Assembly (NCBI GenBank): GCA_044224495.1
Contig: JBGAKG010000004.1
Coordinates: 310,001-374,000, forward strand
Reading direction: 5' to 3'
From: JBGAKG01 sp044224495
GTDB taxonomy: Bacteria; Myxococcota_A; Polyangia; Polyangiales; Polyangiaceae
DNA: 64,000 bases
In this document: positions 1 through 7,486 of the stretch, piece after piece
Layout of the letters: each line of letters begins with the position of its first letter
Numbering within the stretch: the stretch's first letter is position 1
Translations under genes and position numbers: made by a program
Notes under the pieces: model-generated
Told to the model about the DNA's origin: nothing
What the model saw: the letters and a program-made list of their open reading frames with translations, nothing else
The model's database searches: none

Positions 1-301
1 TCTGGATCGCGATGATCGGGTCCAGGAACCGCCCCACCTTCGGGATGACCTTCACCAGCCGCTCGGCGTGGGTCGGGCTCAGCTCGCGCTGGTAGGGCGT
101 CGGCTCCACGTGGTCGATCGGGAGCACCGCCGAGACGAGCCAGTGCCCACCGAGCGGCTCCTTGTACGTGGAGAGCACGACGCCGCCCGACTCCTCGATC
201 GCCTTGCCGAGCGCCGTGACGGCCGGCGGCGCAACGCCGACGCAATCCTTCGCATCCAACCCGGTCGACTTCGCTTGCGGTTTCTTCTTTCGCGCGGCCA
301 T
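1..301 (-). CDS. ParB-like nuclease-domain protein (3' end outside window)
   Basis: The reading frame begins at ATG 301 and runs leftward out of the window, so only about 100 N-terminal residues are visible. After a basic start (MAARKKKPQAKSTG), residues 60-100 hold a segment of the kind I-x-x-V-x-P-x-x-Y-Q-R-x-L followed by HAERL-VKVIPKVGRFLDPI. This fits the ParB/Srx N-terminal fold, where a short list of positions precedes 'find the partners' residues. Family members bind or cut DNA, or hydrolyse CTP as chromosome-partition clamps. No parA neighbour is visible, so a stand-alone ParB-domain protein is as likely as the partition protein. A TAGACT hexamer 6 nt before the ATG supports this start. 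The C-terminal part that would tell the subfamily is missing. Confidence 0.7.
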   Translation of the reverse strand, partial: MAARKKKPQAKSTGLDAKDCVGVAPPAVTALGKAIEESGGVVLSTYKEPLGGHWLVSAVLPIDHVEPTPYQRELSPTHAERLVKVIPKVGRFLDPIIAIQ

Positions 302-307
302 GCCGCG

Positions 308-313
308 AGTCTA
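308..313 (-). promoter_or_regulatory. Start-proximal -10-like box (TAGACT) for the ParB-like gene
   Basis: TAGACT on the minus strand ends 6 nt before ATG 301. If used as a -10 element the transcript would begin at or next to the start codon. Confidence 0.45.
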
Positions 314-318
314 AGGGG

Positions 319-894
319 ATGTCGGTGGGGATGTCTCGAACGATGATGGCGGCGTTGGTCGCGGCGGGTCTCGTCGCGGCGCCCGGCGTCGCCCACGCGG
401 ACGAAGCCCAGTCCGCGCTCGGCCTCGGCCGGGTCGGCGCTGGCTTCGTCTGGGCCGCCACGCAGCTCGTCCCGAGCCCGCTCTTCGTGATGGGCTCCTC
501 CGGCGCGGGCGGCGGCGTGCGCTGGCAGGTGACCCCGCTCCTCGTCTCGTGGGGCGTCTCGGCGAAGCCGGTCCGCGCGTTCATCATCGACCCGATCGCG
601 CGTCACTCCGGCTCGATCGAGCTCTTCGCCTCGCCCGAGTGGGTCTCGCACCCCGGCGAAGGCACGGGCTGGATCGCGCGCGGCGGTGCGCGCGTCACGT
701 TGCCGCTCGTCGGTCGTGGCGAGACGCTCTCGTGGTCGTTCGGCGGGAGCTACTACCGCGCGAGCGGTGGCGACGGGCTCGCCGCGGAGCTCGGCGTCTA
801 CTTCCTCTACGGCGTCTTCGGCTTCACCGTCACGTTCGCGCCGGCGCTGCGCGACCGCGAGATCATCCACGCGCTCACGATCCGGTACTTCTGA
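319..894 (+). CDS. Hypothetical secreted or outer-membrane protein
   Basis: This 191-residue protein opens with a classical signal peptide: a hydrophobic Ala/Val/Leu core and an AHA-D cleavage region near residue 30. The mature part is rich in Gly, Ser and aromatic residues in alternating patterns and ends in an aromatic (RYF), as small outer-membrane beta-barrels do. I do not recognise a family. Start codons at 319 and 331 are both possible; 331 (MSRTMM) gives a more usual signal peptide. The lipoprotein gene at 897 follows after 2 bp, so the two are very probably co-transcribed. Confidence 0.6.
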   Translation: MSVGMSRTMMAALVAAGLVAAPGVAHADEAQSALGLGRVGAGFVWAATQLVPSPLFVMGSSGAGGGVRWQVTPLLVSWGVSAKPVRAFIIDPIARHSGSIELFASPEWVSHPGEGTGWIARGGARVTLPLVGRGETLSWSFGGSYYRASGGDGLAAELGVYFLYGVFGFTVTFAPALRDREIIHALTIRYF

Positions 895-896
895 TC

Positions 897-1820
897 ATGC
901 GCCGTCAAATGCTCCTCGCGCTGTCGTTCGTCGCCCTCGCCGGGTGCGGCTTCGGCGGGCGCGTGCTCCAGCGCAACCTCGCCGTGCCGAACCCGCCGCG
1001 CGCGATCGAGCACAAAATCACGTCGCCCGAGCGCTCCGACGCTCGCATCGCCGTGCTCTGGATCGGGCACGCGTCCGTGCTCCTGCAGATCGACGACGCG
1101 TACGTCCTCACCGATCCCGTCTTCACCCGCTCCGTCGGCGAGCTCTCCCCGCGGCTCGTCGAGCCGGGGCTCGATCCGGCGAACCTGCCTTCGCTCACGG
1201 CGGTCGTCATCTCGCATCAGCACTTCGATCATCTCTCCTACGAGTCGCTCGAGATGATCCAGAGCAAGACGAAGATCCTGCTCGTGCCGCCCGGCACGCG
1301 TTCGATCCTGCCGCGCTACGCCTTCGAGAGCCGCGAGCTCGCGACGTGGGAGTCCTACGACGCGGATGGGGTACGCGTCACGGCCGTGCCGGTCCGCCAC
1401 GTCGGCGGTCGCTGGGGGCTCGACCAACCGTGGAACCCCGAGGGCTTCACGGGCTGGGTGTTCGAGTACCACGGCCTCTCCGTCTACTTCGGCGGCGACT
1501 CGGCGTTCACGCCGAACGATTTTCGCGCGACGCGCGAGCGCTTCCCCGACCTGTCCCTCGCGCTCCTGCCGATCTGCCCGATCGCGCCCCGAGATTTCAT
1601 GCGTCACACCCACATGGACCCCGGTGAGGCGCTCGACGCCCTCGCGCTCCTCGGCGCGAAGCACATGGTGCCCATCCACTTCGATACGTTCGTGAACTCC
1701 GACGATCGGCCCGGTGACTGCCCGCGCATCCTGCACGACGAGATGAAGCGGCGTGGTCTCGGCGACGACACGGTCGCCGTGCTGAGTCAGGGCGAGCAGC
1801 GCGTGATTCTTTCGCGGTGA
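897..1820 (+). CDS. Lipoprotein with metallo-beta-lactamase fold (NAPE-PLD/UlaG-like)
   Basis: This is a 307-residue protein. Residues 1-17 form a lipoprotein signal with lipobox LAGC (Cys17). The mature part has the metal-binding motifs of the metallo-beta-lactamase superfamily: H107-x-H109-x-D111-H112 in SHQHFDHL, H168 in VRHVGG, D201 in GGDSAF and H261 in PIHFDTF. The order and spacing, with an early IGHASVLLQID strand, match the NAPE-phospholipase D / UlaG-like branch, whose members hydrolyse phosphodiester or lactone bonds with two metal ions. The substrate cannot be told from sequence. A membrane-anchored location facing the periplasm is inferred from the lipobox. ATG 897 was chosen because it starts a complete lipoprotein signal 2 bp after the previous stop. 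Confidence 0.82.
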   Translation: MRRQMLLALSFVALAGCGFGGRVLQRNLAVPNPPRAIEHKITSPERSDARIAVLWIGHASVLLQIDDAYVLTDPVFTRSVGELSPRLVEPGLDPANLPSLTAVVISHQHFDHLSYESLEMIQSKTKILLVPPGTRSILPRYAFESRELATWESYDADGVRVTAVPVRHVGGRWGLDQPWNPEGFTGWVFEYHGLSVYFGGDSAFTPNDFRATRERFPDLSLALLPICPIAPRDFMRHTHMDPGEALDALALLGAKHMVPIHFDTFVNSDDRPGDCPRILHDEMKRRGLGDDTVAVLSQGEQRVILSR

Positions 1821-1826
1821 TAGGCT
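1818..1826 (+). promoter_or_regulatory. Extended -10-like box (TGA-TAGGCT)
   Basis: TGATAGGCT fits the extended -10 pattern TGnTAnnnT and ends 6 nt before GTG 1833. It overlaps the stop codon of the preceding gene. Confidence 0.4.
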
Positions 1827-1832
1827 GAGCGC

Positions 1833-2282
1833 GTGGACGCCGACCGCGAAGAGCAGCTTCAGCTGAGCGCCGCCGAGGCGAGCGAAGGCTGCACGAAGCT
1901 CGTCCGTTTCTCGCGCCGGATCGTGTGCGCTGCATGTGGCGGCGGTGGCGGCGGTGGTTGCGCCGCGTGCGCGAGTGGCTTCGTCGAGCGCGAAGAAGCG
2001 ATGGAGCTCGTCGTCCGCCCGCACACGACGGCCGGCGCGCGCATCAGCGTGCTCGGCAAAGGCGATCAGCGGCTCGGCGCTCCGTCCGGTAACCGCTACT
2101 TCGTCGTCGCGATCGACGGGCAACCGGCGGGGGCCGCCCATCCCTACCGCTCGACGGCTGGTCCGAAGCGCGAGGACGTCCCTATCGTCTCGCGCTCCGG
2201 GCTCCCCGCCATCTACGTCTTTGCCGGCGTTTCCATCGGCATCCTCACTCTCCTGATCGCGCTCTCGTACGTGAGCCGCTGA
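1833..2282 (+). CDS. Membrane protein with a DnaJ-like cysteine motif
   Basis: This is a 149-residue protein starting at GTG 1833. Residues 32-46 form C-x2-C-x7-C-x2-C with seven glycines between the pairs. This recalls the C-x2-C-x-G-x-G repeats of the DnaJ zinc-binding domain. The following stretch (MELVVRPHTTAGARISVLGKGD) recalls the DnaJ C-terminal strand that starts with V-x-I-P-x-G-x-x-x-G-x-x-I. There is no J domain. One hydrophobic segment near residues 124-146 ends the protein, so the cysteine-rich part should lie in the cytoplasm and the C-terminus act as tail anchor. Its job is unknown. A zinc-dependent client-binding or redox role is a guess from the motif. It lies 12 bp after the MBL lipoprotein gene. 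Confidence 0.6.
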   Translation: MDADREEQLQLSAAEASEGCTKLVRFSRRIVCAACGGGGGGGCAACASGFVEREEAMELVVRPHTTAGARISVLGKGDQRLGAPSGNRYFVVAIDGQPAGAAHPYRSTAGPKREDVPIVSRSGLPAIYVFAGVSIGILTLLIALSYVSR

Positions 2283-2534
2283 GCCGCGCGCATCCTGCGC
2301 CCGATCGCGAAAGCGTTTCGCCACAAAGGCGAGCTGCCGTCCCTTTTGCGCCACTTCGGCGGCCCGAAGACGCGGATCCTGCGGCGAGACGCAGTTTTCG
2401 CGTGCGTCACCGGGATGGAACCAAACATGCATTGAGGGGAGTGCGCCGCGGCGAGAGCCCGGCGACCCCCGAAGGAATCTCCCTTCTCTGGGTTCCTCGA
2501 CGCTCGACTGCGAGCGATTCGAAGGAGGCCACGC
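2283..2534. other. Intergenic region before the sigma-factor gene
   Basis: These 252 bases hold no convincing gene. A strong Shine-Dalgarno sequence, AAGGAGG at 2522-2528, precedes ATG 2535 at normal spacing. That makes the sigma gene one of the clearly leadered genes here. I saw no convincing -35/-10 pair. Confidence 0.5.
2522..2528 (+). promoter_or_regulatory. Strong ribosome binding site of the sigma-factor gene
   Basis: AAGGAGG, 6 nt before ATG 2535; near-perfect complement to the 16S rRNA tail. Confidence 0.75.
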
Positions 2535-3350
2535 ATGGGCTCCATCTTCGACGCACCTTCTCTTCAGGCCTACCGCACGAAGCTCGGCGAGGTGAAGCAG
2601 CTCGACCGTGAAACCGAGCGCGTGCTCGCACGTGCGTTCCGCGCCGGCGACCGCCGCGCGGGCGACAAGCTGATCGAAGCCTGCCTGCCGTTCGTCGTCG
2701 CCATCGCGCTCGAGTACCGGCGCTGGGGTGTTCCGATCGAGGACATCATCCAGCAAGGCAACGTGGGGTTGCTCCGCGCCGCCGCCAAGTACGATCCCGA
2801 GCGTGACTGCCGCCTCGCCACGTATGCGGCGTACTGGATCCGCGCCGAGATCCGCGAGTACGTCGTCCGCGGCTATCGCGTCGTCCGCCTCGGCACGACG
2901 AAGGCCGAGCGCCGCGCCCTCCGCGCCTATCGCACGACCAAGGAGTCCGATCCGGCCGCGCTCGCCAAGGTGTCGGGCCTCACGGTCGAACGCGCCGAAG
3001 GTTTGCTCCCGCTCCTCGCCGCGCGCGAAGCGAGCATCGACGTGTCGCGCGACGAGGGACCTTCGATCGCCGACCGGCTCCCGTCGTCCACGCCGACGCC
3101 CGAGGATCGTGCAGCGCAGCACGAGCTCGACGCGCGCTCGAGCATCGAGGTCCGCAGCGCGCTCGAAGGCCTGACCGACCGCGAGAAGCTCATCGTCCGC
3201 GAGCGCCTCATGGCGGACGAGCCGCGCACGCTCCAGGAGCTCGGCGACATCCTCGGCGTCAGCAAGGAGCGCGTCCGCCAGCTCGAAGAGCGCACGCGCA
3301 TCAAGCTCCGAGCCAAGCTCGAGTCGCTCTCGCCCCTCGTCGCGGCCTGA
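2535..3350 (+). CDS. RNA polymerase sigma factor, RpoH-like (sigma-32 group)
   Basis: This is a 271-residue protein. Region 2 is well kept: LPFVVAIALEYRRWGVPIED is followed by IIQQGNVGLL and the promoter-melting/-10 helix with TYAAYWIRAEIREYV. Region 4 near the C-terminus has LTDREKLIVRERL and the -35-binding helix-turn-helix LGVSKERVRQLEERT. Between them VVRLGTTKAERRALRAYRTT lines up with E. coli RpoH [20 protein letters not shown], which places the protein in the heat-shock sigma group. The RpoH box (QRKLFFNL) is altered to ERRALRAY. Region 1.1 is absent, as expected for this group. It has its own strong ribosome binding site and stands alone, so it may be one of several RpoH-like alternative sigma factors. 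Confidence 0.85.
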   Translation: MGSIFDAPSLQAYRTKLGEVKQLDRETERVLARAFRAGDRRAGDKLIEACLPFVVAIALEYRRWGVPIEDIIQQGNVGLLRAAAKYDPERDCRLATYAAYWIRAEIREYVVRGYRVVRLGTTKAERRALRAYRTTKESDPAALAKVSGLTVERAEGLLPLLAAREASIDVSRDEGPSIADRLPSSTPTPEDRAAQHELDARSSIEVRSALEGLTDREKLIVRERLMADEPRTLQELGDILGVSKERVRQLEERTRIKLRAKLESLSPLVAA

Positions 3351-3385
3351 GCGCGCCCGAACCCCCGGCGCCGATTTGGCGCATG

Positions 3386-3416
3386 TTGGACTTGGTCGAT
3401 CGCGGCCTGCTACGAT
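3386..3416 (+). promoter_or_regulatory. Candidate promoter of the S41 protease gene
   Basis: TTGGAC, a 19-nt spacer and TACGAT; the -10 is preceded by TGC (extended -10, TGCTACGAT at 3408-3416). The hexamer ends 8 nt before ATG 3425, so the mRNA would be leaderless or nearly so. Confidence 0.45.
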
Positions 3417-3424
3417 TTCGGTCG

Positions 3425-5296
3425 ATGCGGAGCTCGCGGAAACTCGCCGTCGCACTGGGGTTGGTCCTCGTGATGGGCGGCGTGGCAGGTGTCGTCGAGC
3501 TGGTCTCGAAGCCATCCGCCTCGTCCGCCCACGCACTCACCGGGGGGGCCCCCCTCCTGCACCCCGGCCACGAAGCCACCAAAGAGATGGCGGCCGAAGG
3601 GGACGAGGATGGCGTCCTCGAGTTTCGCCCGCCGTCGACCCGGCCCTCCGCGCTGACCTGCGCCGATGCCCAGCGGATCGTGAAGGATTTTCGCGACGAT
3701 CAGCTCGCGTACGAGGCGCCCGCCCCGAACGTGAAGGCGTTCACCGACGCGCTCGCCGACTGGCTCGATCCGGTCGGCGTCTGGTCCGCGAGCGCGGATT
3801 CACCGGTGCTCGCCGCGATCGAGCGCGCCGCCCCGCAGCTCATCACCGACCTCCAGGGCTCCGCCGCGTGTGCCGCGCCCACCAGCGTCGCGAGCGCGCT
3901 CGTGAAGTGGATCGCTTCGCTCCGCACGTCGTACGACGCTGCCAAAGCGGCGCCGGAGAAGGGTGACCTCGCCGTCCTGGCCGCCGAGCCTCTCGCCGAC
4001 ACGGCGACTGCTTCCCTCGACGTGGTGCGCACGCTCGGGGCACGGCACGGGGCGTTCGCCGGCTCGAGCGCGGTCGAGCTGCGCCCCTTCGCCGAGCGCG
4101 CCGAGGATCAGCTGCTCCCGCGCTTCAGCGAATCGGAGTGGAGCGAGGTCGTCCTCGCCGCCGCCGTTCGCGCCTACGTCGACACGACCGATCCGCACAG
4201 CGAGTGGGCGCCGTACGGCGAAGAGGCGAGCGTCTACGACGTGGACCTCGAGGCGCAGCGCCCGGCCCGGCTCTGGGAGAAGTCGACCCGCACGCTCGTC
4301 GGCGCCAAGATCGAGTCCGGCGCGCTCGCGCCGCTCGAGGTCGGGGACGTCGTCCTCGAGGTCAACGCCGCTTCGCTCGGCGGGCTGTCGGTCGAGCAGA
4401 TCGACCAGGCCTCGTACGGCATCGATGTCGATTCCCCGGCGAACGTGGTCGTCCTGCGCGGCGCGAAGGTGAAGAAGCTCACCGTCGCCGTCGCCGAACA
4501 CGCGGGCCGCGCCGCAACGGTAGCGGCCGCGCCCTTCGATCTCCCCGTCGACCGGATCGCGTTCGGCACCGGCGAGGTCGCCATCATCGCGATCCACGAC
4601 GTCTACGACGATCTCGGCGTGCTCGTGCAGCGCGCGGTGAAGCGCGAGCGCGAGCGCACCGGGCCGACGCTCGTCGGGATCGTGCTCGATCTCCGCGGCG
4701 ACGGCGGCGGCTCGACCGAGGGCGCGATCGACACGCTCGGGCTCTTCCTGCCCGGCGCGAAGCTCTTCCCGATGAAGCGCCGCGACGGGACGATCGAGAC
4801 CGACCGCGCGCCCGAGCCCGACGCGTCCGTGCGCTGGACGGGCCCGCTCGCGACCCTGGTCGACGTCGGCACCGCGAGCGCCGCCGAGATGATCGCGGGC
4901 GCTCTCGCGTCGTACCGGCGCGCCCCCATCGTCGGCACCGGCACGTACGGGAAGGGCTGCGCCCAGGAGTACATGGAGGACATCGTCCACGCCGGCGTGC
5001 TCCGCGTGACGACGCTCCTCTACGCGCTCCCCGACGGCTCCGCGGTCCAGCGCGTCGGCCTCGCGCCCACGTACCAGTTTCCGTTCGAGCCCGAAGAGAC
5101 GATCGATCGCGAGGCGACGCAAGCGAACGCCCCGCCGTCGTGGACCGGTCCCGACGTCCGCAGCGCGTCCACGCCGGCCGCTCCGTGGCCCGCGCATCAA
5201 GGCGTCGTCGGTGCCTGCCGCGATCACGCCGTCTGCAAGGCGATCGATCTCCTGGGCGACGAGAAGAAGCGCGTCGCGAGCGCGCGCCCGCGCTGA
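3425..5296 (+). CDS. S41-family C-terminal processing peptidase
   Basis: This is a 623-residue protein with an N-terminal hydrophobic segment (residues 8-28) that is either an uncleaved anchor or a signal peptide. The middle carries a PDZ-like stretch (LEVGDVVLEVNAASLGGLSV). The C-terminal catalytic domain has DLRGDGGGS, the nucleophile S485 in GTASAAEM and the general base K510 in GTYGKG. The S-to-K distance of 25 residues is the one typical of bacterial tail-specific proteases such as Tsp. Such enzymes trim C-termini of periplasmic proteins. ATG 3425 is preferred over ATG 3383: it gives a compact signal and sits 8 nt after the putative -10 box. A pro-rich linker and a basic tail end the protein. 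Confidence 0.85.
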   Translation: MRSSRKLAVALGLVLVMGGVAGVVELVSKPSASSAHALTGGAPLLHPGHEATKEMAAEGDEDGVLEFRPPSTRPSALTCADAQRIVKDFRDDQLAYEAPAPNVKAFTDALADWLDPVGVWSASADSPVLAAIERAAPQLITDLQGSAACAAPTSVASALVKWIASLRTSYDAAKAAPEKGDLAVLAAEPLADTATASLDVVRTLGARHGAFAGSSAVELRPFAERAEDQLLPRFSESEWSEVVLAAAVRAYVDTTDPHSEWAPYGEEASVYDVDLEAQRPARLWEKSTRTLVGAKIESGALAPLEVGDVVLEVNAASLGGLSVEQIDQASYGIDVDSPANVVVLRGAKVKKLTVAVAEHAGRAATVAAAPFDLPVDRIAFGTGEVAIIAIHDVYDDLGVLVQRAVKRERERTGPTLVGIVLDLRGDGGGSTEGAIDTLGLFLPGAKLFPMKRRDGTIETDRAPEPDASVRWTGPLATLVDVGTASAAEMIAGALASYRRAPIVGTGTYGKGCAQEYMEDIVHAGVLRVTTLLYALPDGSAVQRVGLAPTYQFPFEPEETIDREATQANAPPSWTGPDVRSASTPAAPWPAHQGVVGACRDHAVCKAIDLLGDEKKRVASARPR

Positions 5297-5315
5297 AGCG
5301 CCGCCGAACGGCCGC

Positions 5316-6131
5316 TCAGAGGTGGGTCCAGAGGCCCGCCGCGCGCGCGCGATCGAGCGCGGGCTGCAGCTCGTCGTCGGGCTCGCCGCGGTGGAACCGC
5401 TCGACCGCGAGCGTGCCGCGAAGGAGCGACGAAGCCGCCTCGTCCTCGAGCGCGGCGTCGAAGGCATCCGCCAAGGCGGCGCGCAGCCCATCGTCGAGTG
5501 CGGTTCGCGTCGCGATGAGATCGTTCGGGACCTCCCCCACGCGATCGAGGACGACGAGCGCATCGCTCCCGGTCACGTCGTCGAGGCCGGACTTCACGCG
5601 CTTGCCGCCCTCGAAATAGGCGAACGTCGCGGCGACGTCGTGGCTCCCCGTGATCACCGCGCGGAGCGCTGCGTCGTGCGAGCCGAAGAAGCGCTCCTCG
5701 AGGAAGGTGTCCTTCATCGCGAGCTTGCGCTCGAACAGCGTGAGCCGCGGCAGGATGTAGCCCGAGGCACTCCACGGATCGACCCACGCCACGCGCGCGC
5801 CCGCGAGCTTCTCGAGCGCCGCGTGCGGCGAGGTGCGGTTCGCGACGAGGATCGCGGTGAAGCGCGCGCGGCCCTTCCGCTCGTTCACGACGAGCGCGCG
5901 CGCGAGCTTGGCGCGCGCGAGGTGCCGGTAGACGAGCGGAGGCACCCACGCGACGTCGACGGCTTCGCTCGCGAACATCGGCAGCAGCTCTTCGTACGAG
6001 AGCGCGCAGCGCGGCACCACCGCGTGCCCGATCCGCTTGCCGATCCACCGCGCGAGCGCCGCCATCTTGGCCCCGATCGGCTCGGAGTTGCGCTGCCACG
6101 TCAGGGCGAAGACGACCTCGGGGCGCGGCAC
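5316..6131 (-). CDS. PhnD-like periplasmic-binding-fold protein without signal peptide
   Basis: This 271-residue protein resembles substrate-binding proteins of phosphate/phosphonate ABC transporters. It has an opening strand (VVFALTWQRN), a segment around VDVAWVPPLVYRHL that lines the ligand cleft, a conserved S-x-S-GY (DPWSASGYILP), and SHDVAATF. There is no signal peptide or lipobox: the protein begins MPRPEVVFAL. It is therefore either cytoplasmic or a sensor-type relative. No permease or ATPase gene is adjacent. The GTG start is supported by TGCTACGTT 7 nt upstream. Substrate unknown. Confidence 0.7.
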   Translation of the reverse strand: MPRPEVVFALTWQRNSEPIGAKMAALARWIGKRIGHAVVPRCALSYEELLPMFASEAVDVAWVPPLVYRHLARAKLARALVVNERKGRARFTAILVANRTSPHAALEKLAGARVAWVDPWSASGYILPRLTLFERKLAMKDTFLEERFFGSHDAALRAVITGSHDVAATFAYFEGGKRVKSGLDDVTGSDALVVLDRVGEVPNDLIATRTALDDGLRAALADAFDAALEDEAASSLLRGTLAVERFHRGEPDDELQPALDRARAAGLWTHL

Positions 6132-6138
6132 GCCGACG

Positions 6139-6147
6139 AACGTAGCA
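6139..6147 (-). promoter_or_regulatory. Extended -10-like box (TGCTACGTT) for the PhnD-like gene
   Basis: TGCTACGTT on the minus strand, 7 nt before GTG 6131. The same nonamer occurs before the genes starting at 9069 and 44502. Confidence 0.5.
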
Positions 6148-6162
6148 AAGTCCGCCGATCCG

Positions 6163-7467
6163 TCACAGACGCAGCGTCGCCGCGACGATCACCCGGTCGT
6201 CGGAGCGACGCAGATCGGGCGTGAACGTGGAGGGATCGCTCGCCGGCACGCCCCCGGGGCCGGTGATGCCACCCGGTCCGGAGAAGTAGCGCGTCGCCGC
6301 AGCCCGGTGCACGTACTCGGCGCGGAAGAGGATCCAGGGGCTCGGTGAATAGTCGAGTGTCGCGGTGAGACCGATCCCGAGAAAGGGCCGATCCTGATCA
6401 GGCAAAGCGTAGGGCGAGCCGATCGGAAAGCGGGTGATGAACGTCTGCTTCTCGTCGTAGTACCCATCGACGCGGAAGGTGGTACCGAACCCGTACGCCC
6501 AGTCGAGCCTCGTCGCGAACGCGCTTCCGACCCCCACCGCACCCGTTACGGTCTCGCCACCACCATCGAGCACGATCGACATCGCCCCGCTTCGGAGCGC
6601 TCCCGCTCCGCGCCTCAGGAAACGCCACTGGGCATAGGTGTCGGTGTAGAGCCGCACGGCGTCCGAGCGCGTCCGATCGTCCGTGCCACCGTAGCCCGCC
6701 GTCGTGATGGAGAAGCGGTCTGTCGGACGCCAATTGACCAGATAGCCGAACGCCATGGCCTCGTGCCACTTGCCGTACGTCTGCCATCCGTTGGCGACCC
6801 ACCCTTGCAGAAAGAGTCGGTCGCTCGGGTAGACTTCGACGCGACCCGCCATCAGGTAGTACGGGGTGAAGTCCGACAAGAACGGCCGAGAGTAGTTCCA
6901 GTTCTCTTGGGTCAACAGCGTCTCCATCCCAATATGGGACGGCAGGATGCCGACTTCGAGGTTCACGCCGTGGAGCGCGTGGAAGTGCCACCCGACGGAA
7001 GCTTGCTGCAAGTATTGGAACGCACGGGCGGTGAGGAAGTAGCCACGGCCAACACTTGCGTCCTGCGCGTTGACCGTCTCCACATTGGATGCGTACTGCA
7101 GGATCACGCGCCCGATTGGCCCATCGAGACCGGTGACGTCCAGGCCGATCGAAGCGAGGTTGATGGATACCTCGTTGTGACGCGAGCCCGCCGTCGACGC
7201 GAAGATGACGTGGTCCACGGGCTGGTGGAACTGGAACGCGTAGTAGGCGTCGACGTACACACTCGGTGTCACGGGTCCGATGGCCAACAGCGATGTCGGC
7301 TGACGGTTGTGACCGTTGAGCCAGGAAAAGTCGCCGAAGGCCCACGGAGCCTCGCGAACGTCGAGAGGTTGGGGCTTCGCGTCTTTGGGTTCGTCCCCCA
7401 ATGCGGTCGGCTCACCCGCAACGGCGACGAAGGCGAACGCGACGACGATTCCGGCGAGCTGACGCAA
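6163..7467 (-). CDS. Outer-membrane beta-barrel porin-like protein (BBP2-type)
   Basis: This 434-residue protein starts with a signal peptide (residues 1-22). The mature part opens with WAFGDFSWLNGHNRQ and continues with alternating aromatic/polar strands throughout. Typical elements are SVYVDAYYAFQFHQPVDH, FQYLQQASVGWHF, LEVGILPSHIGMET and WNYSRPFLSDFTPYY. This set is characteristic of outer-membrane beta-barrel proteins annotated as porin/BBP2. The C-terminus ends VAATLRL, a typical last strand. The start is TTG 7467, supported by TATCGT 7 nt upstream. Probably a passive diffusion channel; substrate unknown. Codon use looks a little less G+C-rich than its neighbours. Confidence 0.78.
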   Translation of the reverse strand: MRQLAGIVVAFAFVAVAGEPTALGDEPKDAKPQPLDVREAPWAFGDFSWLNGHNRQPTSLLAIGPVTPSVYVDAYYAFQFHQPVDHVIFASTAGSRHNEVSINLASIGLDVTGLDGPIGRVILQYASNVETVNAQDASVGRGYFLTARAFQYLQQASVGWHFHALHGVNLEVGILPSHIGMETLLTQENWNYSRPFLSDFTPYYLMAGRVEVYPSDRLFLQGWVANGWQTYGKWHEAMAFGYLVNWRPTDRFSITTAGYGGTDDRTRSDAVRLYTDTYAQWRFLRRGAGALRSGAMSIVLDGGGETVTGAVGVGSAFATRLDWAYGFGTTFRVDGYYDEKQTFITRFPIGSPYALPDQDRPFLGIGLTATLDYSPSPWILFRAEYVHRAAATRYFSGPGGITGPGGVPASDPSTFTPDLRRSDDRVIVAATLRL

Positions 7468-7474
7468 CGACCGG

Positions 7475-7480
7475 ACGATA
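7475..7480 (-). promoter_or_regulatory. Start-proximal -10-like box (TATCGT)
   Basis: TATCGT on the minus strand lies 7 nt before TTG 7467, consistent with a leaderless transcript that begins at a TTG codon. Confidence 0.4.
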
Positions 7481-7486
7481 GACGAT

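Noticed and set aside
3368..3382. GCGCC-GATTT-GGCGC hairpin as terminator of the sigma gene
   Set aside because: Only 5 bp and no T run. It also lies just before the promoter-like element of the next gene; not enough to call.
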